Made by a program: the position numbers and the translations under genes. The notes beneath the pieces were generated by a model. That model saw only the letters and a program-made list of their open reading frames with translations, was not told the origin of the DNA and ran no database searches. 64,000 nucleotides of DNA from Planctomycetota bacterium. Lineage in GTDB: Bacteria; Planctomycetota; J058; JAJDCP01. Every line of letters starts with the position of its first letter. The first letter of the stretch is position 1. Shown in pieces: positions 25,783 through 35,303 of this stretch. The stretch covers positions 62,001-126,000 of the forward strand of contig JAJDCP010000063.1 of NCBI GenBank assembly GCA_029260765.1, in the 5' to 3' direction.

Positions 25783-27167
25783 CAAGGGGTCGCCTTGAGA
25801 GCCGCGTTGACCTCTTCGAGCTCTTCGATGCGCTCTCCGAGCTCTTCGATGCGTGCCTCGTAGCTGGCGATCAACGCGTCGAGCTCGCGCTGGGTGTCGG
25901 CCAGGGCAGAAGCTTCCGCCTCATGCCGCGCCAGCTTCTCTGCGACCAGAGCCTCTACCTGTTCATCGAAGCCGTCGATCTCGTCTTCCAATCCCCGGCA
26001 GCGCTCTTCGGTATCTTTGAGCTCGCGCTCGTTGGTGCCCAGCTCATGACGCACGCTTTCCAGCTCGGCCTCGAGCTTCTGGATCGTGTCGTGCTGCTCG
26101 ACGTAGTCTCGTTCCATCTCCTCGATCCGGCTGTCCAGCTCTTCCACTTTCTGGACATTGCCCGCCATTTCCGCGCGAAGCCGCTCCTCGCGCTCTTGCA
26201 GGCGGATCTCTGCGCTGGTCCGTACGGCATGGATGTCGGCTCCTGCACGGTCTGCCCGATCTTGCTTGGCCGCGGCGTCGGACCGTACGCTTTCAAGTTC
26301 TTCGCGCACCACGGCCAGCCGGGTCTCGAGGCCGTCGAGCTCATCCTGCTTGCGGCGAAGCTCGGCGTCTCCCTTACGCTGGCTGGCCTTGAGTGCGCGC
26401 GCCTCGGTTTGCGCCGCCCGCAGCTCGCGCTCTTTTTCCCGGATGCTGCGCTCGAGCTCGTGCACTTTCTGGTTGGTCTGTTCGATCTGGCGTTTGAGCG
26501 TACGCGCTTCTTCTGCATCGCGTTGCATGCGCTTGGCGCGCAGCTTGCGCCGCTTTTCACTCAGCGCCGTGTCGGCGCCGTCCTGCGCCGGAGAGTGGGC
26601 CTTCTTCAACCGCTCCAAGGTCGAGCGGATGCGGCTCTTGCGGCCAGAATCCGGGGCTTCGTCGGAGCCCGCCTCTGCCTTTTCGCGCGACGCTCGGTTG
26701 CGGCGCGTGCGCCGTGTCGGCGTAGCGGGTTCTTCGGTCAGGCTCGCCTTCTCAGCCTTCAGCTCAGCGAGCCGTTTGCTGAGCCTCGATCGCACCGTCC
26801 GGGCGGGTTTGGCGTCTTCTTCAGGTTTCTCGCTGCGTTTGCGGAAGCGGCTCTTGCGCTGGGGCTTGTCCGACTCTCCGGGACGGCTCACGCGGAAGCG
26901 CGTTTCGCCGATTACGACCTCGCTGCCCGCCTTCAGGGGCACGCGCCCCTCGATCTTCTCTCCCCCGACCATCGTACCCGTCAGGCTCTCGGAGTCTTCG
27001 ATCTCCAGACTGTCATCGGCGACGATGATCGAGCAGTGGGTCATCGACAGGGCGCGGTCTTTGAGCACGATGTCGGCGCGGCGGCTGCGGCCCAGTACAT
27101 TGGTTCCGGCCTTCAACGGCGCCTTCTGCCCCTTATCTTCCCCATTCAACCACACGATTTCGAACAC
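25782..27167 (-). CDS. FHA-domain coiled-coil protein (461 aa)
   Basis: I place the start at GTG 27167 ([13 protein letters not shown]) with GAGGAGAGG ten bases upstream; the longer frame from 27410 adds 81 Arg-rich residues that do not look coded. Residues ~1-95 are a forkhead-associated domain ([15 protein letters not shown], then SMTHCSIIV), which binds phosphothreonine peptides. A basic/Ser-rich linker (~95-220) and a long coiled coil to the end follow. Probably a cytosolic scaffold that links phospho-signals to a structure, with the next gene as partner. The antisense frame is open for most of its length, a GC-rich artefact. Confidence 0.85.
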   Translation of the reverse strand: MFEIVWLNGEDKGQKAPLKAGTNVLGRSRRADIVLKDRALSMTHCSIIVADDSLEIEDSESLTGTMVGGEKIEGRVPLKAGSEVVIGETRFRVSRPGESDKPQRKSRFRKRSEKPEEDAKPARTVRSRLSKRLAELKAEKASLTEEPATPTRRTRRNRASREKAEAGSDEAPDSGRKSRIRSTLERLKKAHSPAQDGADTALSEKRRKLRAKRMQRDAEEARTLKRQIEQTNQKVHELERSIREKERELRAAQTEARALKASQRKGDAELRRKQDELDGLETRLAVVREELESVRSDAAAKQDRADRAGADIHAVRTSAEIRLQEREERLRAEMAGNVQKVEELDSRIEEMERDYVEQHDTIQKLEAELESVRHELGTNERELKDTEERCRGLEDEIDGFDEQVEALVAEKLARHEAEASALADTQRELDALIASYEARIEELGERIEELEEVNAALKATP

Positions 27168-27444
27168 GGCCGCACATCCTCTCCTCGAAGCGCTCCAAGC
27201 AGAGCATAGCAAATGGGCTGGAATTTCTGTAACCTGTGCCCGCGCACGAAGGCCGCACGAGCCGTGGACAGTGGGCTTCTCGGGCTTGTCAGCACGAGGA
27301 GACCGTTCGGGCGGGCTGGTCCGGCCATCGGCGCGGGGTTTCCGCGATGTGCTTGCACGCCGTTCCTCTGTCCCTGACACCGAACAGGAAACGGAAAAGC
27401 GGAGCCCCACCCTTTGTACTCACTGGTCTCGGAGGGAGGCACTG

Positions 27445-27912
27445 ATGCGGACTCTATCCGCAAGTCTGGTCAGCAGCGGCAAGCGCTTCGGCATTGTTGT
27501 TGCGCGCTTCAACAGTTTCATCACCCAGTCCTTGCTCGATGGCTGCGTCGACGCGCTCGAACGCCACGGGGTCGACTCCGAGGCGATCACGGTCGCCTGG
27601 GTGCCGGGTGGTTTTGAGATTGGGCTGCTCGCCAAACGCATGGCCGCATCCGACCAATTCGACGCGGTCATTTGTCTCGGCGCAGTCGTGCGCGGGTCCA
27701 CGCCGCACTTCGACTATGTGGCCACCCAGGCGGCACGCGGCGTGGCTCAGGCATCGATGGACACCGGCAAGCCGGTGATCTTCGGAGTGCTGACGACCGA
27801 CACTCTCGAGCAGGCCATCGAACGGGCGGGCACCAAGGCAGGCAACAAAGGGGCCGATGCGGGCGTCGCGGCCATCGAGATGGTGAATCTGTTGGAACAA
27901 CTGGACTCGTGA
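27445..27912 (+). CDS. ribH: 6,7-dimethyl-8-ribityllumazine synthase (155 aa)
   Basis: Penultimate riboflavin enzyme, joining the ribitylamino-uracil with dihydroxybutanone phosphate. Key lines: [22 protein letters not shown], and [14 protein letters not shown] with the catalytic His at residue 88; [13 protein letters not shown] near the end. ATG at 27445 with GGAGG upstream. I see no FMN riboswitch upstream. Its stop overlaps the nusB GTG by four bases. Confidence 0.96.
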   Translation: MRTLSASLVSSGKRFGIVVARFNSFITQSLLDGCVDALERHGVDSEAITVAWVPGGFEIGLLAKRMAASDQFDAVICLGAVVRGSTPHFDYVATQAARGVAQASMDTGKPVIFGVLTTDTLEQAIERAGTKAGNKGADAGVAAIEMVNLLEQLDS

Positions 27913-28325
27913 AACCCCAGAATCTTCCCAAGCCCAGAGGGCGTGAGATCGCGCTCAAGGTGTTGTACCAGGACGACCTTCTCGGCGGCATCGAGGCGGA
28001 GGTGGTCGAGAACATGCTCGCCGACGAGCGCGACAAGCGCGCGGTGCGCTACGCGCGGCGCCTGATCGAAGGCGTGCGCAGCATGCGGCCAGAGCTCGAC
28101 CAGGCGATCGAGAAATGGGCCCAGAACTGGTCGCTTGAGCGTATGGCCGCCATCGACCGTACCGTCATGCGCATCGGTCTGTTCGAGATCCATGGACCTC
28201 CGGCTGTGCCCTTCAAGGTCGCCATCGATCAGGCAGTCAAACTTGCCGACAAGTTCGGCAGCGAGAGCTCTGCGAGCTTCGTCAACGGCATTCTTCATCG
28301 GGCCAGCCAGGAGGGATCCCTGTGA
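27909..28325 (+). CDS. nusB: transcription antitermination factor NusB (138 aa)
   Basis: GTG start inside the ribH stop (GTGA). All-helical NusB fold with [13 protein letters not shown] at the start, [20 protein letters not shown] in the centre and [11 protein letters not shown] near the end. Binds boxA RNA with NusE in rRNA antitermination. The ribH-nusB pairing is common in bacteria. Confidence 0.95.
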   Translation: MKPQNLPKPRGREIALKVLYQDDLLGGIEAEVVENMLADERDKRAVRYARRLIEGVRSMRPELDQAIEKWAQNWSLERMAAIDRTVMRIGLFEIHGPPAVPFKVAIDQAVKLADKFGSESSASFVNGILHRASQEGSL

Positions 28326-29362
28326 CGGCTATCTTCCCGGCCCTCTCGACGGGCCAGATCGTCGGCATCGTCTTGGGCACAGTGCTGTGTATCGTCTTGG
28401 TGGTCTGGCAGCTCATCCAGCTGGGCAGCTCGCGAGGAGCCTACGAAGACGGCCCGAAAGACGCGCTCTCGAAGTTCAAGTTGGGGTTGGCCAAGACGCG
28501 CCTGAACTGGACGTCGCATATCCGCTCGTTGCTCGGGCGCTCGATTGGTAAGGGCGACCTCGAGAAGCTGGAAGAAGCGATGCTGACCGCCGACATGGGC
28601 GTGGCGACGACCGAGGCACTGGTCGCCGACTTGCGCCGGGCCAACGAAGAGAAGGGTCTCAAGAAGTGGTCTGAGCTGCTCGACTACCTCAAGAAAGACC
28701 TGACCGAGCGTTTGGAATGCGGGCACGAGTTGCGTGAGGCCAAAAGCGGCCCCACGGTCATTCTGGTCACGGGCGTCAACGGTGTGGGCAAGACCACCTC
28801 GATCGCCAAATTGGCCTATATGTTGACCAACCGTGGTAAGAAGGTGCTGCTGGCCGCAGGAGACACTTTCCGGGCCGCCGCAGTGGAGCAACTGGTGACC
28901 TGGAGTGAGCGTCTGGGGGTTGACATCATCAAAGCCCAGACCGGCGCCGATCCGGCCTCGGTGGCCTATGATGCCACCGATGCGGCGATCGCACGAGGCG
29001 TCGACTACCTGATCATCGATACCTCCGGCCGCTTGCATACGGCCGAGAACCTGATGCGCGAGCTCGAGAAGATCTTCCGCGTCGTCAAGAAGCGGCTGCC
29101 GGATGCTCCTCATGAGACCCTGCTGGTGCTCGATGCGACCACGGGCCAGAACGCCGTCAATCAAGCACGGGAATTCAAGAAGGTGGCAGCGGTGACAGGC
29201 ATCGTTCTGGCCAAGCTCGATGGCACAGCCAAAGGCGGCATCGTTGTGGCCATCCGGCAAGAAGTCGACATTCCGGTCAAGTTTGTCGGCCTCGGTGAGA
29301 AAGAACACATGCTCGAGAAGTTCGATGCGGGGCGTTTTGTCGAGGCCCTGTTTGACGGTTGA
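28322..29362 (+). CDS. ftsY: signal recognition particle receptor FtsY (346 aa)
   Basis: GTG start overlapping the nusB stop by four bases. A membrane helix at ~10-33 replaces the acidic A domain of E. coli FtsY. Then come the NG domain helices, G1 at 151-159 (GVNGVGKTT), LAAGDTFRAAAVEQL, IIDTSGRLHTAENL, LDATTGQNAVNQA and LAKLDGTAKGG, ending with VGLGEKEHMLEKFD. It docks SRP-ribosome complexes at the membrane. Riding on ribH-nusB by overlap is a neat three-gene translational chain. Confidence 0.96.
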   Translation: MTAIFPALSTGQIVGIVLGTVLCIVLVVWQLIQLGSSRGAYEDGPKDALSKFKLGLAKTRLNWTSHIRSLLGRSIGKGDLEKLEEAMLTADMGVATTEALVADLRRANEEKGLKKWSELLDYLKKDLTERLECGHELREAKSGPTVILVTGVNGVGKTTSIAKLAYMLTNRGKKVLLAAGDTFRAAAVEQLVTWSERLGVDIIKAQTGADPASVAYDATDAAIARGVDYLIIDTSGRLHTAENLMRELEKIFRVVKKRLPDAPHETLLVLDATTGQNAVNQAREFKKVAAVTGIVLAKLDGTAKGGIVVAIRQEVDIPVKFVGLGEKEHMLEKFDAGRFVEALFDG

Positions 29363-29390
29363 GGGCCCGCGCCCTCCCGCCGCATCGCCC

Positions 29391-30494
29391 TCAGTCGGCC
29401 TGGGTGATGATGATCAACACCAGCTCCAGCGTCTTCTGCAGGTAGGCCCGCTTGCGCAGCGGGATCTCTTCGTACTCGGTCAAGGCTTCGAGCTTCTCCG
29501 CGCGCTTGTTCAGCGCCTTGATGGTGGCATCCGACAGACCCAGCTCTGTCCGGGCATCCAGCACCTGCCGCACCATCCGGGCTACGCCCAACACCTCCTC
29601 GTGGGTCGGAGGAACCTCACTCTCTACGTAGCCGCTCGGCGTGGCCGTGCTCAACGACTGCACGATCTGGACCAGGAAATCGCAGATCCCCTGGAGCTTC
29701 TCGTAGTTCAGTGTCTCGGGCGTGTCGCTGGGCTTGTCGAAGTGCCGGGTGACTCCACTCGAGACGTACAGGAAGGGAATCCGCGCCTTGCGGAAGGCTT
29801 CATAGTCCCCGCGAGGTCCTTGACTCTCCACCAGGTAGATCCCCCCGTCGAGCGCTTGTAAGGGCGTGGATGCATGGGCTAGAGCTTCGCCGAGGGCGAG
29901 ACTGGATTCTGCACCCAACGCGAAGAAACTATCTGCCAGGCCAGGCACCGGGTCTCCTGCCAACATCTCGAGATTGAGCATGGCCACCACATTCTCGGGA
30001 CCGAGCTGCGCGAGCAGATGCTGCGAGCCCTCACGCGCACCGAGCCCGAAATCGAACGCGGCAAACACGATGCCCAGCTCGCGGGGTTCGTCGCGGCCGA
30101 CGAGCTGGCGAGCGATCTCGATCATGCCCGCCATCGCCGAGGCGTTGTGGTCCGCGCCGGGCGTCAGGTACCCGCCGACATACCCGGAGCCGTCGTAGTG
30201 ACCTCCCACCACCAGCAGCCGCTCGCTCTGGCCCGGTAGCCAGCCGACCACGTTCACTCCCTCGAGTTCACCTGCGGGAAAGGTATGCTCGAAGCTGTCT
30301 TGCCAGGGCTGCAGTTCCGCGTCAGCGAACGCGCGCGCAAGCACGGCCGCGGCCTGGCGGCCGCCTTCGCTTCCGCGCATCCGCCCCTCGAGCCCCGGTG
30401 CGCACAGCTCTTCAGTCAGCGCCCGCAGACGTACTTGCGGTACGTCCGCCAGACAACACGCGGCCAATGCCAGCCAGATGATTCCGCTGCGCAT
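29391..30494 (-). CDS. M28-family peptidase-like lipoprotein, degenerate active site (367 aa)
   Basis: Starts at ATG 30494 with GGGGAAG upstream; residues 1-13 form a short signal with a lipobox-like LAAC. The M28 fold is clear: VVGGHYDGSG (first zinc His), LTPGADHNASAM (bridging Asp), MLNLEMLAGDP and RHFDKPSDTPETLN (C-terminal His). In active M28 enzymes the next block reads roughly FDAEExGLxGS; here it is AAFDFGLGAREGSQHLL, so the catalytic Glu and the adjacent zinc-binding Glu are absent, and the next ligand Asp is Glu. It may be a non-catalytic relative. The last ~90 residues are helical. Confidence 0.85.
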   Translation of the reverse strand: MRSGIIWLALAACCLADVPQVRLRALTEELCAPGLEGRMRGSEGGRQAAAVLARAFADAELQPWQDSFEHTFPAGELEGVNVVGWLPGQSERLLVVGGHYDGSGYVGGYLTPGADHNASAMAGMIEIARQLVGRDEPRELGIVFAAFDFGLGAREGSQHLLAQLGPENVVAMLNLEMLAGDPVPGLADSFFALGAESSLALGEALAHASTPLQALDGGIYLVESQGPRGDYEAFRKARIPFLYVSSGVTRHFDKPSDTPETLNYEKLQGICDFLVQIVQSLSTATPSGYVESEVPPTHEEVLGVARMVRQVLDARTELGLSDATIKALNKRAEKLEALTEYEEIPLRKRAYLQKTLELVLIIITQAD

Positions 30495-30613
30495 GCTCTT
30501 CCCCTTCGCTATTGCATACATGCTATCCTAACGACTTCACGGCCAACGTCTGCAAATCGAAGGCCGCACCCGAGTACGGTAGCGCCGCGGCCGGAGCAGA
30601 GAGTGTCGAGAAC

Positions 30614-31501
30614 TTGACGTCCAAAACCGCACGGCAGTCTCTGCAGGCTCGATTTGCGAGCGGCCTGCCCCTATTGCTGGACGGCGCCACGGGCAGCGAG
30701 CTCGAAGCACGGGGCGTCGACATGGGTCTGCCGTTGTGGGGGGCGTCGGCTGCGGTGACCGCACCCGCATGCCTGGCGGGGATCCACCGTGATTATCTGG
30801 CCGTCGGCTGTGAGTTGGTCTGCGCCAACACTTTCCGTACCACGCCCTGGGTGCTGGGCGACCGCGCGCAGGCCAGCGCTTGGACAGCGGCCAGCGTGGC
30901 GTTGGCGCGACAGTCTGGCGCCCGCTTTGTCGCGGGCAGTCTGGCGCCTCTGGAAGACTGCTACCATCCCGAACGCCGGCCCCCCGAACCGGCGTTGCGC
31001 AAGGAGCATGCCGAACAGGCGCAGAGTCTTGCCGCAGCCGGCTGCGATGTGATCCTGGTCGAGACCCACAACAGCAGTCTCGAGGCATGCATTGCGCTCG
31101 AGGCCGCGCAGGCCACGGGCTTGCCCGTGGTGGCAGGCTTTTGCCTCGATGCTGCGGGCCGTATGCTGTCAGGCGAGCCGCTGGCAGCAGCCTGGGGGGA
31201 ACTGCTCCACAGGAACCCGACCGGGCTGCTTGTGAACTGCACTCCCGTGGCGGCCATCGATCGGATCCTACCGGCCTTGATCGCGCAGGCGGGCGACACG
31301 CCGGTCTGGGTGTATCCGAATTGGAGCTACCAGGAAGGTGGAAGCTGGCAACCGCGTCTGGGCGAGGAAGCAGCCTTTGCGCGCGCCAGTCTGCGTTGGG
31401 CAGAGATGGGGGCGCGCGGTCTGGGTGGCTGCTGCGGAACTGGACCGGCGGAGATCGATGCGCTGCGCCGTGCGTTGCGCGGCGTTACACTCGGGGACTG
31501 A
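30614..31501 (+). CDS. homocysteine S-methyltransferase family protein (~295 aa)
   Basis: Pfam S-methyl_trans fold: LLLDGATGSELEARG at the start, ANTFRTTP, and the zinc-binding cysteines in LLVNCTP and GGCCGTGP. Members methylate homocysteine using S-methylmethionine, betaine or a methyl donor, giving methionine; without the cobalamin domains of MetH this is a stand-alone enzyme of the MmuM/BHMT type. The start is uncertain: TTG 30614 is chosen, the frame runs up to 30512, and no strong SD was seen. Confidence 0.85.
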   Translation: MTSKTARQSLQARFASGLPLLLDGATGSELEARGVDMGLPLWGASAAVTAPACLAGIHRDYLAVGCELVCANTFRTTPWVLGDRAQASAWTAASVALARQSGARFVAGSLAPLEDCYHPERRPPEPALRKEHAEQAQSLAAAGCDVILVETHNSSLEACIALEAAQATGLPVVAGFCLDAAGRMLSGEPLAAAWGELLHRNPTGLLVNCTPVAAIDRILPALIAQAGDTPVWVYPNWSYQEGGSWQPRLGEEAAFARASLRWAEMGARGLGGCCGTGPAEIDALRRALRGVTLGD

Positions 31502-31528
31502 ACTATGCAGGCTGCGGGGGAGGTTGCG

Positions 31529-32278
31529 GTGAGGACACTCGAACGGCGCTCCGGTTGCCTGAGGATCGTGTTCTGGGTGGTTTTCGGCGTCGCGCTGGCG
31601 GGCACTCTGATCACGGGCTTGGTCTTTTCCTACAACGCCGACCCCTATGCCTCGATGCTGCTCCCCTATCCTTTGGCGATCGCGGGACTGGTCACGCTGC
31701 TCTACGGGGGGCGGCAGCTGGCGCGGGCTCTGGCGATGATGCGCACGCCGACCTGTGCCATCGATGCGCTGGCCCCGGGCCGCGTCGAAGTGGTCGGGCA
31801 GGTCGTCGCTCAGGGGGCCGAGATCGAGGGCCCCGATAGCGGAGAGGCGTGCGTCTACCTCTCGTATGCCCGGCAAGAATCGCGTGTCAGCAAAGGGAAG
31901 ACGCGCTGGCAAACGGTCGAACGACGCGAGCAGGTCCAGCCCTTCGAGTTGGAGTCTGACGGAGCTCGCGTGCGCGTCGATCCGGGTCTGCACGCACCCT
32001 TCAAGGCTCGGGAGAAAGTGAATCGGGTTGAGGCCGGTCAGCGCCATATCGAGCGCCGGCTGGATCCGGGCGAGACGGTCTATCTGATCGGAGAGTGCAC
32101 GCTGGAAGCCGATGGTCCCTGCATCGCTCCGGGCCGAGGCGTGTTCTTCTATTCCTGTGAGGGCGAAGAGGTGGTCTGTGGGCGGGCTCTGGCCTGGGCG
32201 GGTCTGCATCTGTGTGGCGGCGCCCACCTGGTGTGGTTGGCCCTGGCGGCACGGCTCTACCTGGAGGGGACGCCTTGA
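31529..32278 (+). CDS. GIDE-like membrane protein, first of two (249 aa)
   Basis: GTG start with an outstanding SD (GGGGGAGG, five bases before); an ATG at 31505 is the alternative. Two membrane helices near the N-terminus, then a beta domain (EVVGQVVAQGAEIEGPDSGE, YLSYARQES, WQTVERREQVQPFELES) of the type shared with the GIDE/MULAN family, whose eukaryotic members are mitochondrial E3 ligases, and a C-terminal membrane helix. No RING finger. Directly coupled (TGATG) to a second protein of the same kind. Confidence 0.68.
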   Translation: MRTLERRSGCLRIVFWVVFGVALAGTLITGLVFSYNADPYASMLLPYPLAIAGLVTLLYGGRQLARALAMMRTPTCAIDALAPGRVEVVGQVVAQGAEIEGPDSGEACVYLSYARQESRVSKGKTRWQTVERREQVQPFELESDGARVRVDPGLHAPFKAREKVNRVEAGQRHIERRLDPGETVYLIGECTLEADGPCIAPGRGVFFYSCEGEEVVCGRALAWAGLHLCGGAHLVWLALAARLYLEGTP

Positions 32279-32949
32279 TGGCAGCGCGAACCGTATTCGC
32301 TGTGCTCTTGCTGGCCGTCGGCGGCTGGTTCCACAGCAAGGCCTGGCAGAGTTTTACATCCCTGGGCCGCATACGCTCGGCGCAAGAGGTGCCGATCGCG
32401 GCTCTGCGTGCCGGTCCAGCACGTCTGCATGGCAAGGTGTTGCCCGGCCCGAACGGGTTGCTGCGTTCGCATTACTTCCAAGCCGACTGCCTCTACTACG
32501 AGTACCGCAAGACCGAGGAGTACCGGGACTCTGATGGCGATCGGCGCACGCGCACGCTTGAGAGTGAGGACGGTGCCGTTTCGTTTCTGCTCAATGATGG
32601 GCACGGACTCGTATTGGTTGAGCTGCCACAAGCCAGCTATGTCGATGTGCAACGTAAGCAATCGACCGTGGAGGGAAACCTCACCTGGTACGAAAACCGT
32701 CTCGAGAGCGACGATGAAGTCTGGGTGTACGGTGAAATCATCGGTGACTTCAGCGCGCTCGAAGGGGACACCCCTCCCCAGCTGATTCCCGGGCCCGACG
32801 GGATCTTGCGGTTGAGCAGCGAGGGGGGCGGGCGTCTGCTGGGAATTGACCAGCTGTGGTTCATGCTGTGGGGAATCTTCGCCGCTGTGTTCTGCTCCGC
32901 AGGGGCCGGCTTAGGCCTGCCCAGCGTCTACCGGCGGCTGCGGCGCTAG
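32278..32949 (+). CDS. GIDE-like membrane protein, second of two (223 aa)
   Basis: ATG shares its A with the previous stop; GGAGGGG lies eight bases upstream. An N-terminal helix ([18 protein letters not shown]), a beta domain with [17 protein letters not shown] and [15 protein letters not shown], matching the GIDE layout, and a C-terminal membrane helix. It probably forms an envelope complex with its neighbour. Function of bacterial members is unknown to me. Confidence 0.68.
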   Translation: MAARTVFAVLLLAVGGWFHSKAWQSFTSLGRIRSAQEVPIAALRAGPARLHGKVLPGPNGLLRSHYFQADCLYYEYRKTEEYRDSDGDRRTRTLESEDGAVSFLLNDGHGLVLVELPQASYVDVQRKQSTVEGNLTWYENRLESDDEVWVYGEIIGDFSALEGDTPPQLIPGPDGILRLSSEGGGRLLGIDQLWFMLWGIFAAVFCSAGAGLGLPSVYRRLRR

Positions 32950-35303
32950 GGCTGCGCGGGCTCCGCTGCCCCTCCCGAGGCGGGCGCGAAGCGCCGCAGG
33001 CGCAAGCTGTTTGCGACCACGGACAAGCTGCTCAGGGTCATCGCCAGCGCGGCCAGCATGGGATGCAGATACCCCAGGGCGGCGGCTGGAATGGCCAGGC
33101 AGTTGTACAGGAAGGCCCAGAAGAGATTGCCGCGGATGCAGCCCAGGATCGCTCGTGAGAGCTGGAGCGCCGTGACAATACCTGCCAGGCGTCCCCGCAC
33201 CAGCGTGATCGAGGCCGTCTCACAGGCCAGATCGGTGCCATGGCCGAGCGCGATGCCCAGATCGGCTTCGGCGAGCGCCGGGGCGTCGTTGATGCCGTCA
33301 CCAACCATCGCCACCCTCCGCCCCTCGGCGCGCCATGACCGGATCAGCGCGGCTTTGTCGGCGGGCAGCATGCCGGCGTGGCATTCGTCGATCCCGAGGG
33401 CCCGGCCGACTGCCTCGACCGCCGGAGCCGCGTCGCCACTGAGGATGGCCAACTCCAAACCCTGGGCCTGCAGGGCGCGCACCGCCTCGGCCGCGTCCGG
33501 AGCGATGGCGTCGGCAACCGAGAGGGCGCCGACCACCCGTTGCCCGACAGCGATGTAGAAGGCTGTGCGCGCCTGGCCTGCCTCAGCAGCCAGCCAGTCT
33601 CGCAGCTCCGCGTTCGGGCGCGCGCCTTCCAGCCAGGCCGCGCCTCCAGCCCGCAACTCCTCCCCATTCCGAACTGCCCGCACGCCCGCTCCGGCCCGCG
33701 CTTCGAAGTCTTCCACCGCCTGCGGGCGCAGACCGCGGCCCACAGCCCAGCGACGCACGGCCGCCGCGATCGGGTGCTCGCTGGCCGCCTCGAGATCGAG
33801 CGCTGCCTGGGCCAGCGTGTCCGCGTCCTCGGCCTCGCAGGTCCAACCGGCCAGCTCGGGCCGTCCCAACGTCAGCGTGCCGGTCTTGTCGAGGGCCAGC
33901 CGATCGATGGCAGGCACCTTCTCGAGCGCATCCGCGCGCGTCAGCAAGATACCATGGCGTGATGCGACGGCGCTTCCGACCATCAGCGCCATCGGGGTGG
34001 CCAGACCCAACGCGCAGGGGCAAGCGATGACCAACACCGCGATCGCCGGTTCCCAGGCGCTCTGCCAGCCGGCACCCAGCCAGGCATGCCCGGCCAGAGC
34101 TGCCACCGCCAGAGCGAGAACCAGCGGTACGAAGACCGACGCGACCCGGTCGACCAGCCTCTGCACCCCTGCCTTGCCCGCCTGGGCAGACTGCACCATG
34201 CGGACGATCTGTGCCAGCACGGTGTGCTCGCCGGTCTGCAGGACACGGATGCGCAGGCTACCGGCCTGATTGACGGTTCCACCGTAGACCAGGTCTCCGC
34301 TCTGCTTGCGCACCGGATGGGGCTCGCCGGTCAGCATCGCCTCATCGACCCTCGAGCTGCCGGCCTCCACGCGCCCGTCCAGGGGAATCTTCTCCCCTGG
34401 CCGCACCTCGAGCAGTGCGTCGCGGCTCAGGTCGTCGACAGGGACGTCTTCGACGCTGCCGTCGGCCTGTACGCGATGCGCGTCGCGCACGGCCAGGGCC
34501 AACAAACCGCGCAGCTCGGCCCCGGCCCCGTAACGCGCCCGCGCCTCGAGCCAGCGTCCGAGCAAAACCAGGCTGATGATGGTGACGGCCGACTCATAGT
34601 AGATCGGGCCGCCGCGCAGCAAGAACACCGTCGAGAGCACCAGCGCGCTGAGAGTTCCGAGCGAGACCAGCGTGTCCATGTCGGCACGTGGCAGACGTTT
34701 CCAGGCACCGCGGTGGAAGGGCGATCCCACCCCGAGCACGCATGCTGCGGCCAACACGGCCTGGATCCAAGCGCTGCCAGGGACGGGCACGCCGAGCATG
34801 TCGAAGCCCATGCTCAGGATCAGGATCGGCACGGTGGCGAACAAAGACAGCACCAACCGACGGCGGGCTTGGTCCACTTCCAGCGCGCCCGTGTCCTGGC
34901 TGTCTTGCGCACGCATACGCGCTTTGTGTCGGGCCACACTCTCACGTACCGCGTCGACATCGGGCACCAGCCCGCCCACCCGCAAACGGCCGTCTACGAT
35001 CTCGACGCGCTCGACTCCCGCGATGGCGCGCAGCGCCTCGGTCAGCTGCGAGACGCCCACAGCGTCGCCGAGCTCGATCTCGAGATCTGGAGGCGCGATC
35101 GCCTCGAATCCCAGGCCCTCGAGCGCTTTGCGCAGCTCGGGCAGCAGCTCGCGTGAGCCTCTGACCCGAGCGCGGCGGGTGGCCAGGTTGACGGTGGCTT
35201 CCTCAACACCCTCGATGCCCGCGAGAGCTTTTTCGATCGAAGCCACGCAACCGGCGCAGCGCATCCCGCCGACCCCGATCTCCAGCTCTTCCAGCGAGCT
35301 CAT
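32946..35303 (-). CDS. heavy-metal (copper-type) P1B ATPase (785 aa)
   Basis: Exports Cu+ or a similar ion across the inner membrane. Residues ~5-68 are a metal-binding HMA domain with GGMRCAGC. A second HMA-like segment (~75-125) lacks the CxxC. Eight membrane helices include the CPC motif ([13 protein letters not shown]). [11 protein letters not shown], the phosphorylation site [10 protein letters not shown], the HP-dipeptide line ([10 protein letters not shown]) and [17 protein letters not shown] are intact. The start is ATG 35303, overlapping the SGNH gene stop (ATGA); longer frames lack the family start. Its stop overlaps that of the convergent GIDE gene. Confidence 0.94.
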   Translation of the reverse strand: MSSLEELEIGVGGMRCAGCVASIEKALAGIEGVEEATVNLATRRARVRGSRELLPELRKALEGLGFEAIAPPDLEIELGDAVGVSQLTEALRAIAGVERVEIVDGRLRVGGLVPDVDAVRESVARHKARMRAQDSQDTGALEVDQARRRLVLSLFATVPILILSMGFDMLGVPVPGSAWIQAVLAAACVLGVGSPFHRGAWKRLPRADMDTLVSLGTLSALVLSTVFLLRGGPIYYESAVTIISLVLLGRWLEARARYGAGAELRGLLALAVRDAHRVQADGSVEDVPVDDLSRDALLEVRPGEKIPLDGRVEAGSSRVDEAMLTGEPHPVRKQSGDLVYGGTVNQAGSLRIRVLQTGEHTVLAQIVRMVQSAQAGKAGVQRLVDRVASVFVPLVLALAVAALAGHAWLGAGWQSAWEPAIAVLVIACPCALGLATPMALMVGSAVASRHGILLTRADALEKVPAIDRLALDKTGTLTLGRPELAGWTCEAEDADTLAQAALDLEAASEHPIAAAVRRWAVGRGLRPQAVEDFEARAGAGVRAVRNGEELRAGGAAWLEGARPNAELRDWLAAEAGQARTAFYIAVGQRVVGALSVADAIAPDAAEAVRALQAQGLELAILSGDAAPAVEAVGRALGIDECHAGMLPADKAALIRSWRAEGRRVAMVGDGINDAPALAEADLGIALGHGTDLACETASITLVRGRLAGIVTALQLSRAILGCIRGNLFWAFLYNCLAIPAAALGYLHPMLAALAMTLSSLSVVANSLRLRRFAPASGGAAEPAQP

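Noticed and set aside
27168..27444. FMN riboswitch upstream of ribH
   Set aside because: No RFN-element consensus blocks seen in the leader; only an SD is evident.
26158..27912. 584-codon + strand frame covering ribH and the antisense of the FHA gene
   Set aside because: Only the last 155 codons are ribH; the rest is Arg/Ser-rich antisense of a coiled-coil gene, and a strong SD sits directly before ribH.
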